Shown: piece after piece, positions 44,901 to 49,180 of the stretch | Position numbering within the stretch: the stretch's first letter is position 1 | How the letters are laid out: every line of letters starts with the position of its first letter | Assembly: GCA_905221615.1 (NCBI GenBank) | Contig: CAJNDT010001313.1 | Location: forward strand, 186,001 to 250,000 | Direction: 5' to 3' | From: Symbiodinium sp. CCMP2592 | Taxonomy: Eukaryota > Sar > Dinophyceae > Suessiales > Symbiodiniaceae | DNA: 64,000 nt | Translations under genes and position numbers: made by a program | The notes under the pieces: generated by a model | The model's input: only the letters and a program-made list of their open reading frames with translations | What the model was told of the DNA's origin: nothing | Database searches by the model: none

Positions 44901-45925
44901 GCAGCGGTGTGGGAGCTCCGAAAGCACCCATGTTGAAGGTTATGCGAAGGTGACCACACTGGTGAAAAACATCCTGCAATGGACAATGCATAGAAGCATG
45001 AAAGGCATCCGCTTCACTGGCGTCTGCAACTGCTCATTACATGCAGGTCCCGCATTGCCCTGAGCTGCGGCATGTAAGATGCCAGGGGCTGCTCGTAGAT
45101 GCAGAAGATTCTTGCATGCAAGCAAAAGAGCTGGCAATGGCTGTCAAACTCCTAGGCTGCGGAGTTTACAGCAAAGAAGGAAAGCATTTGCCACACTCCA
45201 AAACACTCGTGCAAACACCCAGCATTGCAACCGAGCTGCAGCAATCTCGTTGCCTTCAGCAACAGCTGGCAGTGCCAAGTTTCCCGAAGGATCGAGGTGC
45301 CTCTCCCTTGGCAACTGCACACACCCTTTCGCTTTACGAACCTCTGGCAGGAAACCGCTGCCCCACAAAGACATTTTCTTTAGGTGAGTTTCGTGCTTCC
45401 GACTGCGCAATTAAGAAAGCTGCTGCACTTCGGCGCTGAAAATCGCACACCACCCTGCTTGACGGCTGCCAAAAGCCGTAAGCCTCACGAGATGTGAAAT
45501 GAGTTACCTGCCTGAAAAATCTGCTGCCCGACTCACACTGCACAAAGGCAACACAGCCCATCAAAGCCAGGACACAAAGGATCTTGCCCCTGTGGCTTAA
45601 GACATTCTGCATGGGGTCTCGGGCGATGTCATACACAGCCACCATGAACCCGGCCTGAGATTCGTGTGTGCAACAGCCAACAATACTGAGACAACTTGCT
45701 GTCCAGTTCTAATGAACACAAGGACAATGTCCAGAACACTTCTGATTGTGCCAAAGGAACTTCCTGAACGGCATTCGATAGCCTTGCCCGACCGGCGAAG
45801 CACTCGAAAAAATCCACATAGCGAAGCGGCGAGCCCTCGGCCATGTACTCAGCACTGAACACCTGTGGTGCTGCCTCGTCCAGCAGCTCGCAGAAAGAAG
45901 CCGGCAGTGCCGAACGGTCGACCAT
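26766..45925 (-). CDS. Multi-exon gene of a dinoflagellate-type family: methyltransferase-like N-terminus, coiled coil, Cys/His cluster, SAP-like C-terminus
   Basis: Spans about 30 exons; the best are listed separately. Order of parts: N-terminal motif FFECFAGRARLS (like motif I of SAM-dependent methyltransferases), a YEQP segment, a GAFGAPTP segment, Lys-rich and acidic linkers, a Glu/Arg coiled coil, a Cys/His cluster, a Pro-rich region, conserved helical modules, a module with CNVEQCFN resembling the xSNxxExFN signature region of some transposases, then a SAP-like helical region and a C-terminal NKRKRE. Donors are GT, GC and at least one GA (27694). From recollection, similar predicted proteins recur in Symbiodiniaceae genomes; this is unverified. 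Frame conflicts at about 38790, 34560 and 31512 suggest decay, sequence error or mis-set exons. The function is unknown. Being the only gene in the block, it is the candidate for the mobility protein. Confidence 0.6.
27090..27295 (-). CDS. Exon: DNAQVEQPPAPPAENAEQEG segment (3' end approximate)
   Basis: Acceptor CTGCAG in phase 0; Pro/Glu-rich start, then ISNAVAIPQFLKDKFAMPSE and IVVTHVQHRTKTLPHFQ. The donor is unresolved. Confidence 0.5.
27440..27628 (-). CDS. Exon: EMLPDDGDEVMKAAAAAVRE segment
   Basis: Acceptor AAACAG, 63 codons in phase 0 (then MEQNASPDDQAFLLQPPCTL to LEPPTSSSHW), donor GTTTCAG. Confidence 0.6.
27694..28071 (-). CDS. Exon: SAP-like helical region, GA donor
   Basis: Acceptor TTGCAG, 126 codons: VQVFQYTTHWLEGSLATKIG, then a helical block (GEILKVTNDSLSKMLKIEDI, CRKNATKSAKIKALM) resembling the two-helix SAP/Rho-N fold, then EERITEILATLQMMDEKRRK and an acidic tail ending EQAEGEE. 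A GT donor at 27674 breaks the frame, while GAG|GACCGA gives phase 0 into the next exon, so a GA-AG intron is favoured; such introns are known in dinoflagellates. Confidence 0.6.
28144..28189 (-). CDS. Micro-exon: PLIREILLDFEKDCW
   Basis: 46 nt. Acceptor GCAAG; its first G completes the Trp codon begun by the previous exon's TG, then 15 codons to donor GTGCTAAT in phase 0, matching the next exon's phase. The three-way phase agreement supports the gene model. Confidence 0.65.
28259..28441 (-). CDS. Exon: REALQMAEIHMFFAGPLPPE segment
   Basis: Acceptor GCCAG; 1 + 182 nt reading REALQMAEIHMFFAGPLPPE then AVDETAVAGQGHSFKIDDPL and HVKALVFAAKKHPSSK; donor GTAGTCAG. It joins the next exon in phase through a split Trp codon. 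Confidence 0.6.
28495..28930 (-). CDS. Exon region: KGPHFRLDDILKKFGSTSAH ... LVAPGRLLLVDGQWLLAVGS
   Basis: One minus-strand frame contains ISKGPHFRLDDILKKFGSTS then NLNLMQAFLLGKKMLGMHSA, and later VPNLVAPGRLLLVDGQWLLA. The middle (NRKTFELSTLVLAYH) may be an intron read through. Start and end approximate. Confidence 0.45.
29320..30100 (-). CDS. Long exon: SAEQEELFFDHIHAGLSALM ... LGSSCNVEQCFNHMEDSIKR module
   Basis: After CCGGAG the frame runs about 250 codons: MPETTKLKACGTASEVLQVK, a helical region, FVYYREVMSVFEKEGWVLNS, then LRAWFPRLGSSCNVEQCFNH and MEDSIKRATKANSS. The GSSCNVEQCFN...R-x-x-K pattern resembles the SN-x-x-E-x-FN segment near the end of Mutator-type DDE transposases. I see no DDE triad, so the resemblance may be superficial. 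The 3' limit is approximate, before Ser/Thr-rich sequence. Confidence 0.5.
30101..31083. other. Intron-like stretch with hairpin repeats
   Basis: AT-richer sequence with copies of the GCGGCTATGCCGC / CGCGGTTTAGCCGCG / CGCGGCTATTCCGCG hairpin at about 30393, 30422 and 30971. No exon identified. Confidence 0.5.
31084..31324 (-). CDS. Exon: SKQLDALQKQTLFVCGPQYD segment
   Basis: Acceptor ATGTAG, phase 0: CLLLQYSHDQERHSKQLDAL then QKQTLFVCGPQYDLKYDRLM and GEVALENLGISSDLAPAQDS, ending CPRFKCNIC with three Cys; donor GTAGATG. Confidence 0.5.
31362..31590 (-). CDS. Exon with frameshift: MYDKIVDLCLKARG ... FLTHVLSGPRCME
   Basis: The first part reads STKTATGMYDKIVDLCLKAR; the continuation FLTHVLSGPRCMEALLDESC then FKSVSCMSEPFTDTCLWLVS is in another frame beginning about 31512. 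No room for an intron, so a one-base change is the simplest reading. Either this copy is degenerating or the assembly has an error. Confidence 0.45.
31787..31895 (-). CDS. Possible exon: DLNFARVVEVLQKMSRTCLA segment
   Basis: One frame gives DLNFARVVEVLQKMSRTCLA then PVHIPRHSGLLFLQ; another longer frame is also open. Boundaries unresolved. Confidence 0.35.
31950..32041 (-). CDS. Exon: AKKDDVLMQMFSEHILHECL segment
   Basis: After CGCAAG; the frame reads AKKDDVLMQMFSEHILHECL then CFTEHLSWN; donor GTAGAAA. Confidence 0.45.
32237..32366 (-). CDS. Exon: AEAQAADPLPPLSACHAWSA segment (ends approximate)
   Basis: Frame AEAQAADPLPPLSACHAWSA then ASPDSKGAEASDLGLSADVD up to CSQAG. Low-complexity linker composition. 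Confidence 0.4.
32442..32767 (-). CDS. Exon: MYGNRAFLFNYDTGIAEWVC segment
   Basis: Acceptor GAGGCAG, phase 0, about 108 codons: ESREHMRAVLHSLDLLDLEL then PLPVSYRAPDAEKHQTREMY and AEWVCSPDQDGSEADSGVRV to a GC donor. FNYDTGIAEWV has a beta-strand-like, WW-reminiscent character but is not a WW domain. Confidence 0.55.
32833..33011 (-). CDS. Exon: IGHYAIAWTVQRLSDLLPVT segment
   Basis: Acceptor TCTTAG; the frame reads IGHYAIAWTVQRLSDLLPVT then ASSGQKQEELQSLADKMLQQ and LGLEHQVLRK; donor GTCTGC, phase 0. Strong helical composition; the longer open frames on the same strand are shadows. Confidence 0.55.
33073..33185 (-). CDS. Exon: IEELAKQPVKGIAFLCDASP segment
   Basis: Acceptor GAGCAG; the frame reads IEELAKQPVKGIAFLCDASP then KARMDAAGQLNLSVRTR; the donor is likely GA at 33072. 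Confidence 0.5.
33241..33305 (-). CDS. Exon: YRYLRKAASVVHEDSCHPCG
   Basis: Acceptor CTTCAG, donor GTAAGAC, a 65-nt exon encoding YRYLRKAASVVHEDSCHPCG. Consensus-like splice sites on both sides. Confidence 0.55.
33384..33546 (-). CDS. Exon: EKPRDGRALKKEAKPKHVVS segment (5' end approximate)
   Basis: Basic segment EKPRDGRALKKEAKPKHVVS then LQRFLARQSGFATASDDGTL and LGLSEFVPTHPHRQ, up to a GC donor at 33383. Competing frames on both strands are open here. Confidence 0.45.
33998..34103 (-). CDS. Exon: LKCVGHDVDLASWETFLKFV segment
   Basis: Acceptor AGGCAAG; the frame reads LKCVGHDVDLASWETFLKFV then DWLPRQRKLQLRASR; donor GTTTGTC. Confidence 0.5.
34174..34303 (-). CDS. Exon: IRSCKEDLQKAAEKSLETLL segment
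   Basis: Acceptor TTCTACAG, phase 0, IRSCKEDLQKAAEKSLETLL then ASACPPDMQLNLLPNVAACC; donor GTCTGTG. A clear helical segment. Confidence 0.55.
34400..34550 (-). CDS. Exon-like: IAMAWRINLDVHIIRKLGYK segment, frame-shifted relative to previous
   Basis: Frame TCEIAMAWRINLDVHIIRKL then GYKGRQVDVQSQKVKLPCDA and FTLPGCLFAATRFAS. It lies only 12 bp downstream of the preceding frame's end. Either a very short intron, a frameshift, or a wrong frame choice. Confidence 0.4.
34563..34737 (-). CDS. Exon: EGYKHYFRASTVWKLFRRKQ segment
   Basis: Acceptor CCGCAG; the frame reads AEGDVSSEGYKHYFRASTVW then KLFRRKQAFTNWYTKLHLVC and HVHAVPTNMAG; GC donor possible at 34562. The following coding-like sequence is in a different frame. 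Confidence 0.5.
34808..35048 (-). CDS. Exon: ALLDDCRQAAASAGLPLRPR segment
   Basis: Acceptor GGCCAG, phase 0, about 80 codons reading through EEPQQIVALDDADLEPP and ERMEYTPTKTLFLQTQAG to KARKG. The donor is unclear. Confidence 0.5.
35104..35236 (-). CDS. Exon: DADIRKSKELFLQKIAFVDR segment
   Basis: Acceptor GTGAG; the frame reads LSTDADIRKSKELFLQKIAF then VDRKSLQNLPVAAEKQIVMS and DWEAG; donor GTCAGTC. Amphipathic helical composition; the frame is clear. Confidence 0.5.
35297..35416 (-). CDS. Possible exon: TKPQAALSFAGGPATLAPEE segment
   Basis: Ala/Pro-rich frame ending before an acceptor-rich stretch. Composition fits, boundaries do not resolve; a competing frame is open. Low confidence. Confidence 0.3.
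36238..36352 (+). repeat. Short repeat cluster, AGAGTCACGCT type
   Basis: About eight copies of A(G)AGTCACGCT within 115 bp, interrupted by GGCTGGTCTCTTATTTATAA. Part of the intron described above. Confidence 0.8.
37065..37290. repeat. Cluster of GAAGCAGCACGCTGAAGCG words
   Basis: Four or more copies of (C)GAAGCAGMACGCTRAA, also found at about 35284-35320 and 35500, and near the right end of the element at about 46082-46096. Because of the subterminal copies it may mark the element ends. Confidence 0.7.
37793..37907 (-). CDS. Exon: MPMEDRSWFCLFRGRSQF segment (ends approximate)
   Basis: After CAAAG the frame reads DSSRGVDASGSLCFCMPMED then RSWFCLFRGRSQFLWQG. Plausible but short; moderate-low confidence. 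Confidence 0.35.
37942..38117 (-). CDS. Exon: ELLESLGEKARLCAKKL segment (3' end approximate)
   Basis: Acceptor ATGCAG; the frame reads ELLESLGEKARLCAKKLTLK then ARRAVLQWPKKLKDS and a hydrophobic VALLVFVLDLGE, with a stop at 37933. The donor is uncertain (possibly GA at 37941). Confidence 0.5.
38162..38320 (-). CDS. Exon: SDFMQQSLRTDADHCLDLLL
   Basis: Acceptor CTGCAG, 53 codons in phase 0, donor GTAATG. Continues CEDITSLSDATELLSDLPAG then QKCFMSYLASFSR. Clean boundaries and helical composition. Confidence 0.6.
38373..38933 (-). CDS. Exon: acidic/basic low-complexity region with internal frame conflict
   Basis: Acceptor TTGCAG, donor GTATGTC, 561 nt. The first part is protein-like in frame 0 (EAEQDLKDMAAAKPRKPATT through RRKLKNREL); from about 38790 another frame becomes the good one (KRSLDLDELEDDDPQDDNDL and on to FEPELLKLLLDG). 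Both frames are open over the whole exon, so a single-base indel, sequencing error or missed short intron is likely. Confidence 0.5.
39139..39249 (-). CDS. Exon: KMQYGCKRARGG segment
   Basis: Acceptor CAAAAG; the frame reads AIEKMQYGCKRARGGAQHRQ then DRNLDWQDGDYYDQQDW; donor GTGAGC. The phase of the join to the previous exon is unresolved, but the frame is the only sensible one. Confidence 0.5.
39332..40073 (-). CDS. Exon: Pro-rich start and long charged low-complexity region
   Basis: Acceptor CCTTAG, then LLPPPPLPNPVPPPLPMPVP, a short coiled segment (FRADLLRQLREQHELEQDRK) and about 180 residues of Ala/Pro/Glu/Lys-rich linker ending KLFDCIASQL. Donor GTGCTAGC. Low complexity, probably disordered; the plus-strand frames over it are shadows. 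Confidence 0.55.
40501..40923 (-). CDS. Exon: coiled coil plus Cys/His cluster
   Basis: Acceptor TTTGCAG, 141 codons. After MASASQQHPALGDAETVTEQ comes a long Glu/Arg coiled coil (KERELFEKEKLLFERERLLL onward), then a Cys/His cluster: C-R-R-C, C and C in CNAGNWCSRSTLC, HHH, C-A-Q-C-H, ending KGRGRNF. The spacing suggests zinc binding but matches no standard finger I can name. The frame meets a stop at 40498, so a donor must lie just before it, or the gene is split here. Confidence 0.55.
41034..41116 (-). CDS. Exon: LNGLSSSDLNDKYDKLL segment
   Basis: Acceptor TCTGCAG; the frame reads LNGLSSSDLNDKYDKLLAKL then GEDREVQ; donor GTGTAC. The join to the next exon at 40923 would continue in phase if the donor is placed after CAG (41035). 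Confidence 0.5.
41165..41285 (-). CDS. Exon: SPSQVSISTCKTLDDV segment (ends approximate)
   Basis: Frame KSPSQVSISTCKTLDDVSTL then LKSMMKKYKRPG, helical and basic. Splice sites are not fixed. Confidence 0.4.
41345..41414 (-). CDS. Exon: ENRPSPLEKEVESDSG segment (3' end approximate)
   Basis: Acceptor GTGCAG, then ENRPSPLEKEVESDSGPLCL in one frame. The competing frame (VKTAQVLWRKRL) is also open, so the frame choice is moderate at best. Confidence 0.35.
41529..41628 (-). CDS. Exon: charged segment (5' end approximate)
   Basis: Frame LWETTSEESLLTDSLKRSKK followed by QKDKQAENASLRK up to a GC donor (GCAGGT). The start is placed at the first codon that looks coding; the acceptor was not resolved. 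Confidence 0.45.
41746..41945 (-). CDS. Exon: acidic stretch and conserved helical block
   Basis: Acceptor CTGCAG; 200 nt with two leading bases and 66 codons: RSSESDESSDADSEEATEDK, then a helical block with LFRLLNKELARSLDQTKLED and FAYTLSGLTKYVVASDILQ; donor GTGGGG. Boundaries are clear and the frame is unambiguous. Confidence 0.65.
42045..42114 (-). CDS. Exon: Lys-rich linker (3' end approximate)
   Basis: Acceptor TGCAG, then SGKLGKSEKKEKKKKEKSSKK. To match the phase of the next exon (41945), the donor would be a GA or GC site shortly after KK. A nuclear-localisation-like basic stretch. Confidence 0.5.
42178..42303 (-). CDS. Exon: Ser/Ala-rich segment
   Basis: Acceptor CCAG at 42304, 42 codons in one frame (STRSLASETGADSSSPPNAH then RFLMNTAHQELEKALTGLPPAA), donor GTTTCTC. 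Other frames across it carry stops or odd composition. Confidence 0.5.
42415..42920. repeat. Cluster of 17-nt hairpin repeats, TCGCGGCTAGTCCGCGA type
   Basis: At least eight full or near-full copies (for example at about 42560, 42600, 42615, 42665, 42798, 42836 and 42857) with arms TCGCGG/CCGCGA around CTAGT or CTATT, plus degenerate ones. Related copies occur at about 30393, 30421 and 30970. All lie in introns of the minus-strand gene and none outside the 19.7-kb block. Confidence 0.85.
43000..44533 (-). other. Intron-like stretch of the minus-strand gene
   Basis: No exon here that I can fix. Minus-strand frames at 43496-43860 and 44141-44491 are long, but I found no convincing boundaries or conserved block. 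Part of this may still be coding. Confidence 0.4.
44534..44815 (-). CDS. Exon 6 region (ends approximate)
   Basis: From an acceptor-like ACACAG the frame runs open through FLGTHPELERAMLPRKF and on to GGYRGKRGSMPASQAYPHTF before a stop at 44534. The AYP-x-x-F-G ending is expected from the family as I remember it. It may hide a further intron between the two blocks. Confidence 0.5.
   Translation of the reverse strand, partial: LIGSDVFLLTCLRFLGTHPELERAMLPRKFGLFTWSRGLVHACLFEMLLRFLSRATERLCHRTPGGGYRGKRGSMPASQAYPHTFGRAEPRWL
44884..44973 (-). CDS. Exon 5 with GAFGAPTP motif (3' end uncertain)
   Basis: Acceptor TTGCAG, phase 0, DVFHQCGHLRITFNMGAFGA then PTP. The donor is not certain: a GT after 44884 keeps phase 0, but the last residues are unlike the conserved block, so the exon may end nearer 44905. 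Confidence 0.6.
45041..45130 (-). CDS. Exon 4 with YEQP motif
   Basis: Acceptor GCCAG, 30 codons in phase 0: LFCLHARIFCIYEQPLASYM then PQLRAMRDLH, donor GTAATG. The hydrophobic strand followed by EQP is the most recognisable conserved block after motif I. Both boundaries and phase agree with exons 3 and 5. Confidence 0.7.
45219..45314 (-). CDS. Exon 3
   Basis: Acceptor GTGCAG, 32 codons in phase 0 (LPRERHLDPSGNLALPAVAE then GNEIAAARLQCW), donor GTGTTTGC. The GN...EGN-E-x-AAAR pattern corresponds, from memory, to the segment preceding the EQP motif in related dinoflagellate proteins. Confidence 0.6.
45508..45654 (-). CDS. Exon 2
   Basis: Starts after TCTCAG in phase 0 and encodes AGFMVAVYDIARDPMQNVLS followed by a HRGKILCVLALMGCV stretch and CESGSRFFRQ. 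The VYDI segment fits methyltransferase motif II (acidic residue at the strand end). The 49 codons end in phase 0 at GTAACTC. Confidence 0.7.
45761..45925 (-). CDS. Exon 1: start codon and FAG methyltransferase-like motif
   Basis: 55 codons from ATG at 45925. The translation begins MVDRSALPASFCELLDEAAP and reaches YVDFFECFAGRARLSNAVQE, where D-FFECFAG-x-R-LS corresponds to the glycine-rich SAM-binding motif I of Rossmann methyltransferases. It ends in phase 0 at a GT donor (GTTCCTTTGG), and the join to exon 2 (AGFMVAVYD) gives the expected next strand with an acidic end. Confidence 0.75.
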
Positions 45926-46146
45926 TGCTTTGACTAAGCCAACTAAATCGCCAAATTATGTGAACACATCACCCGCTAGGTCTGAAGATCTCATGTTGCC
46001 TGATCTTTCCCAACTGCAAGGCAAAAGCCTGAAGCCATAGGGCCGCACGATCACGAGCACCTTCTAATATGGAACTGATAACCAACATCCGAAGCAGAAC
46101 GCTGAACGGTACAAGCACGGTACCCCAAGCAGAATGGCAATGGAAA

Positions 46147-46180
46147 CCTATGAATAAAAGGAGCCACAACGGAGACTGTT
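46147..46180. repeat. Right half of the interrupted family E element
   Basis: CCTATGAATAAAAGGA then GCCACAACGGAGACTG is the right arm of family E. The GAATAAAAG part is the inverse of CTTTTATTC in the arm at 52028-52036, and the CGGAGAC end pairs with GTCGCC of the left half at 26424. Confidence 0.7.
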
Positions 46181-46182
46181 CA

Positions 46183-46298
46183 CTACTTGGAGGATCATGG
46201 GACTTAGTAGATACGCTGACAAGTACCTTAATTGGGGTTATAAGTATAGTTGCCCTAGTTATAACTCGAGTTACTAAGTCCCATGATCCTTTGAGTAA
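46183..46298. repeat. Palindromic element family D, copy 4
   Basis: CTACTTGGAGGATCATGGGACTTAG mirrored by CTAAGTCCCATGATCCTTTGAGTA. A solitary right arm follows at 46341-46398. Confidence 0.85.
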
Positions 46299-46398
46299 GC
46301 CTAAAACCCTTGTTATAGAGCCCTTATTATAGATCCCCTTTAAGGGACACTTTAAGGAACCCTAGTTACTAAGTCCCATGATTCGTGATCCTTTGAGT

Positions 46399-47210
46399 AG
46401 TCTGTGAGAGGTTTAGCATTTCAAATTTTTCGAGACGAACAACTCGGCATTGCGGCTACATTGGTTCCGGGCTTCGGGTATTTAGGGAGACCTTTCGGCA
46501 CGAGTTTGATTAGAAGCCAAGTGTTTTGGTAAGGTTTTGAAGAAGAATCGGGCGGCTTGATGTGTTCCAGCCCCTGCCACTCTCTGCAGGAGTTGCGGAA
46601 GTGCATCTCCCGAAGCTTGGCTCTTCTTGGTAGTCAGGGGCCAGGGGGACCTGGAGTAGAGGTCTTTAACATAAGGAGGCTACTATCTGCGGAAGTCTAT
46701 GTAAGTCTTGAATCTCTGGAGCTTCACGTCCCCACATCCCCACAGCTTTCCGCGTTTTGTCATGGCTTTTGGGCTTCTCCGTGCGACCAATAGAGGCGGC
46801 GTGTGACACGGAAGAAATCAGAGGCATGATGCCATTTCAGAGCAGTTTCGACTGACCTCCTTTCTGAAAGCCGCAGACTCAGTGGTCCAGGCATCAGTAA
46901 TTAGGCGCGTTGGCAGGCGCACCGGGATGATTATGGCCCTGTTTTTGCTACATTTGGACCCATATGTCGTCAGCCCGGTGCTCAAACTTTCTTAAAGCCG
47001 AGCAGCATTCCGGAACCCTACATGCTGTCACTGTAATAACCCGCAGAAGTCAACCTCGGCATTCGAAGCCTTAAACCTTGAGCCCTACCTGGAACCTAAA
47101 AAGCCTATCTCTTTAGGGTCCGGGCGATAAAGAAGGAACAACACATTATAATCGTTAAATCCCTAAACCTATAAAGAGTAGGCCCGATTTTTTCTTATAA
47201 AGACCTCGGA
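46399..47210. other. Unassigned stretch
   Basis: No repeat family member or recognised gene. Frames at 46421-46793 are nondescript. Confidence 0.45.
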
Positions 47211-47300
47211 CGACTCCGAGGCAACCACTTCAGCCTTTCCTGGGCCGGCGCCCTGCAGTTCACCCGGCTGTCGGCGACTTGGGAGCATCTTTACGGGCGG
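47211..47300 (+). CDS. Coding-like island, possible exon
   Basis: One frame reads LRGNHFSLSWAGALQFTRLS then ATWEHLYGR, GC-rich, ending at a GGGTTTAGGG tract. Unassigned. Confidence 0.35.
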
Positions 47301-47607
47301 CGGTTTAGGGTTTAGGGTTTGGGGTTTAGGTTTAGGGGGGGTTGGGGTTTGAGGACAGGGTATCTTTAGGGGTGGGGGTTTATGGTAGAAGCCCAAAAGT
47401 TGGAAACCCAATAGCCTCAATCCTCAAGAGCAGTGCATAGGGTTGCCAACTTTATGGGGTTTATTGTAGGGTTTTTTGTGTATCTTTAGAGGTGGAGGTG
47501 TGGAATCTGTCTCCCTCTCCGTCGTCCTCACTGCCTCACCAAACCCCAGGCCTAACCCCTATAACTTTGTTCCCTAAGGCACCCAACCGCGAACCCTAAA
47601 TCGCCCC

Positions 47608-47652
47608 CCAGGTGAACTCCATCTTCGTCAACCAGGCTTGGAAGGATCTACA
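47608..47652 (+). CDS. Coding-like micro-island, possible exon
   Basis: After CCCCAG the frame reads VNSIFVNQAWKDL, directly before family E copy at 47653. Very short; exon call by context. Confidence 0.25.
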
Positions 47653-47744
47653 TATGGTCTCCGGTGCACTTCCCTTCTGGGTTAAACCAATGTCAGACCT
47701 AGGATCCTATAAGGTAACCTGAAAACGAACCCATGATGGAGGTT
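47653..47744. repeat. Palindromic element family E, diverged copy
   Basis: TATGGTCTCCGGTGCACTTCCC ... CTAGGATCCTATAAGG ... CATGATGGAGG. More eroded than 14521. Confidence 0.65.
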
Positions 47745-48288
47745 TTTTGTACTAGCTTTCAGGATTTTAGCCTCATGTTAGCGAGCTCCTATATGGGCAC
47801 CCTAGTGACGCAAGTGCTGAAGCTCGAAACATTTGTTCCTTACGGGTTCTTTAAGAATCCTGCAAGGTTCTATTGCTAGGATCCTATACGGCTTCTTCGT
47901 CTATGCTGGAAGGTGCTCGAGGGTTCGCATGGAACTTGGAACCCCAATGCTGATCGCCAATGCTGGTCGGTTTCGGGTTTAGGGTATAGGCTGGTAGCTT
48001 CGGAGCCTCATCCAGCCCTCCACAGAAGACATGAAACCATCAACCTGAGCATTCCGGGTACGACCTTACCAACCTCCCGCGCCACGCTCAACTCTACAGC
48101 GCTCGCAGCAATTTTCGAAGCTTTCTTCAGCCTGTAACTTGTCATTTCGTATCCTTCAACCTGAAGTCGTAAACCGTGCAAACCCCTTGATCTATCAGTG
48201 GCCTTCAGTAGCCTCTCACTGTCTTCCTTTGCCAGATCTTTGCACCGGTGAACGGCACCATGCCACTGCGGCTGCAAAAGTCTTGGGT
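47745..48288. other. Unassigned stretch
   Basis: Frames at 47913-48137 and 48008-48304 overlap on opposite strands with no recognisable domain. No repeat identified. Confidence 0.4.
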
Positions 48289-48404
48289 TTACTTGGAGGA
48301 TCACGGGAAGTAGTAAGTACGGTTATAAGTACCTTAATTGGGGTTATAAGTATAGTTACCCCAAATATAACCCCAGTTACTAAGTCCCGTGATCCTTTAA
48401 GTAG
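48289..48404. repeat. Palindromic element family D, copy 5
   Basis: TTTACTTGGAGGATCACGGG ... CCCGTGATCCTTTAAGTAGG with the shared AAGTACCTTAATTGGGGTTA centre. Confidence 0.85.
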
Positions 48405-48672
48405 GCTTTAGGTCTTCGGAGTCGGAGGGATGCAGTGCAATTTCGTACGACTTTGCGTTTGAGCTTGGCGTCTGGGCTGAGTTGCTGCTTGTTTGGACTC
48501 ATCCTACGCTCCGGGCCCCAGACCAGACCAATGCCCCAACCTAAACCCTGTAAGCCAAAGAGCTCCTGAATCCTATACATCCCTTTGAAGGCACCGAAAT
48601 CCTAAACCCTAAGCCCTAAATTCCCGGAAGCAATATAAACATATAGACATCAACTCTCGACCAAAGTGCCCG

Positions 48673-48768
48673 ATGCAGCGCGACGCACTCTTCCGAGAGG
48701 TTTATGCCACCCGGTGCGATGCTTTACCTCTGCAGCAATACGGACGATGCCTTCAAGGCTCCCTCTGA
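48673..48768 (+). CDS. Coding-like island, possible exon
   Basis: Frame MQRDALFREVYATRCDALPL then QQYGRCLQGSL before TGA. Protein-like; unassigned. Confidence 0.35.
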   Translation: MQRDALFREVYATRCDALPLQQYGRCLQGSL

Positions 48769-48828
48769 CATAGCACGGGGGCCTTGATTTTGGGGATTGG
48801 GAGGTGGATGCAATTCGTAAGTATTCCG

Positions 48829-48832
<4 letters not shown>

Positions 48833-48875
<43 letters not shown>

Positions 48876-48958
48876 TTTATATAAATATATATATATATTT
48901 ATTTTTGTATATATATATACACATATATATATATATATATATATATTTATACATATAG
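48833..48958 (+). repeat. (TA)n-rich microsatellite
   Basis: Long TATATATA blocks interrupted by T runs and TTTA words; Ile/Tyr-rich frames are artefacts. Confidence 0.95.
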
Positions 48959-49064
48959 TGAAGTTGGGAGCTTGTAAAGGGCGGTTTTAGGTTGTTTCTG
49001 GAGGGAGTTTGGCGGGGTCAAGGAGCCTCGGGTGTGAAGGCATGAGGCATTCAGGTTGGAAGGG

Positions 49065-49180
49065 GCCCCCACCCTGTAATAGTGGTATAACAGGAATATA
49101 ATGGGGCCCTTATAGTGGTATAATAGGAATATAATAGGGCCCTTATATAATCCTTATAGTCACTATTTCAGGGTGGGGGC
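49065..49180. repeat. Palindromic element family K
   Basis: GCCCCCACCCTGTAATAGTG / CACTATTTCAGGGTGGGGGC arms; the centre carries two direct GGTATAAYAGGAATATAAT-GGGCCCTTATA units. Confidence 0.8.

Larger units (their letters stand above)
26480..46146 (-). mobile_element. Putative 19.7-kb giant mobile element carrying one spliced gene
   Basis: The block lies between two halves of one family E repeat and is bounded by CCTATG on both sides (26474-26479 and 46147-46152), the expected mark of a 6-bp target duplication. Within it, TTTAGGG tracts and the hairpin families of the flanks are almost absent. Its short repeats (CGAAGCAGCACGCT type, TCGCGGCTAGTCCGCGA type) are absent outside. Subterminal CTGCTTCG/CTGCTTGG words occur near both ends (about 26523-26566, and inverted at about 46080-46140), but I see no clear terminal inverted repeats, no LTR and no reverse transcriptase. 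The only gene found runs on the minus strand from 45925 to 26766. An old segmental insertion is the main alternative. Confidence 0.6.
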
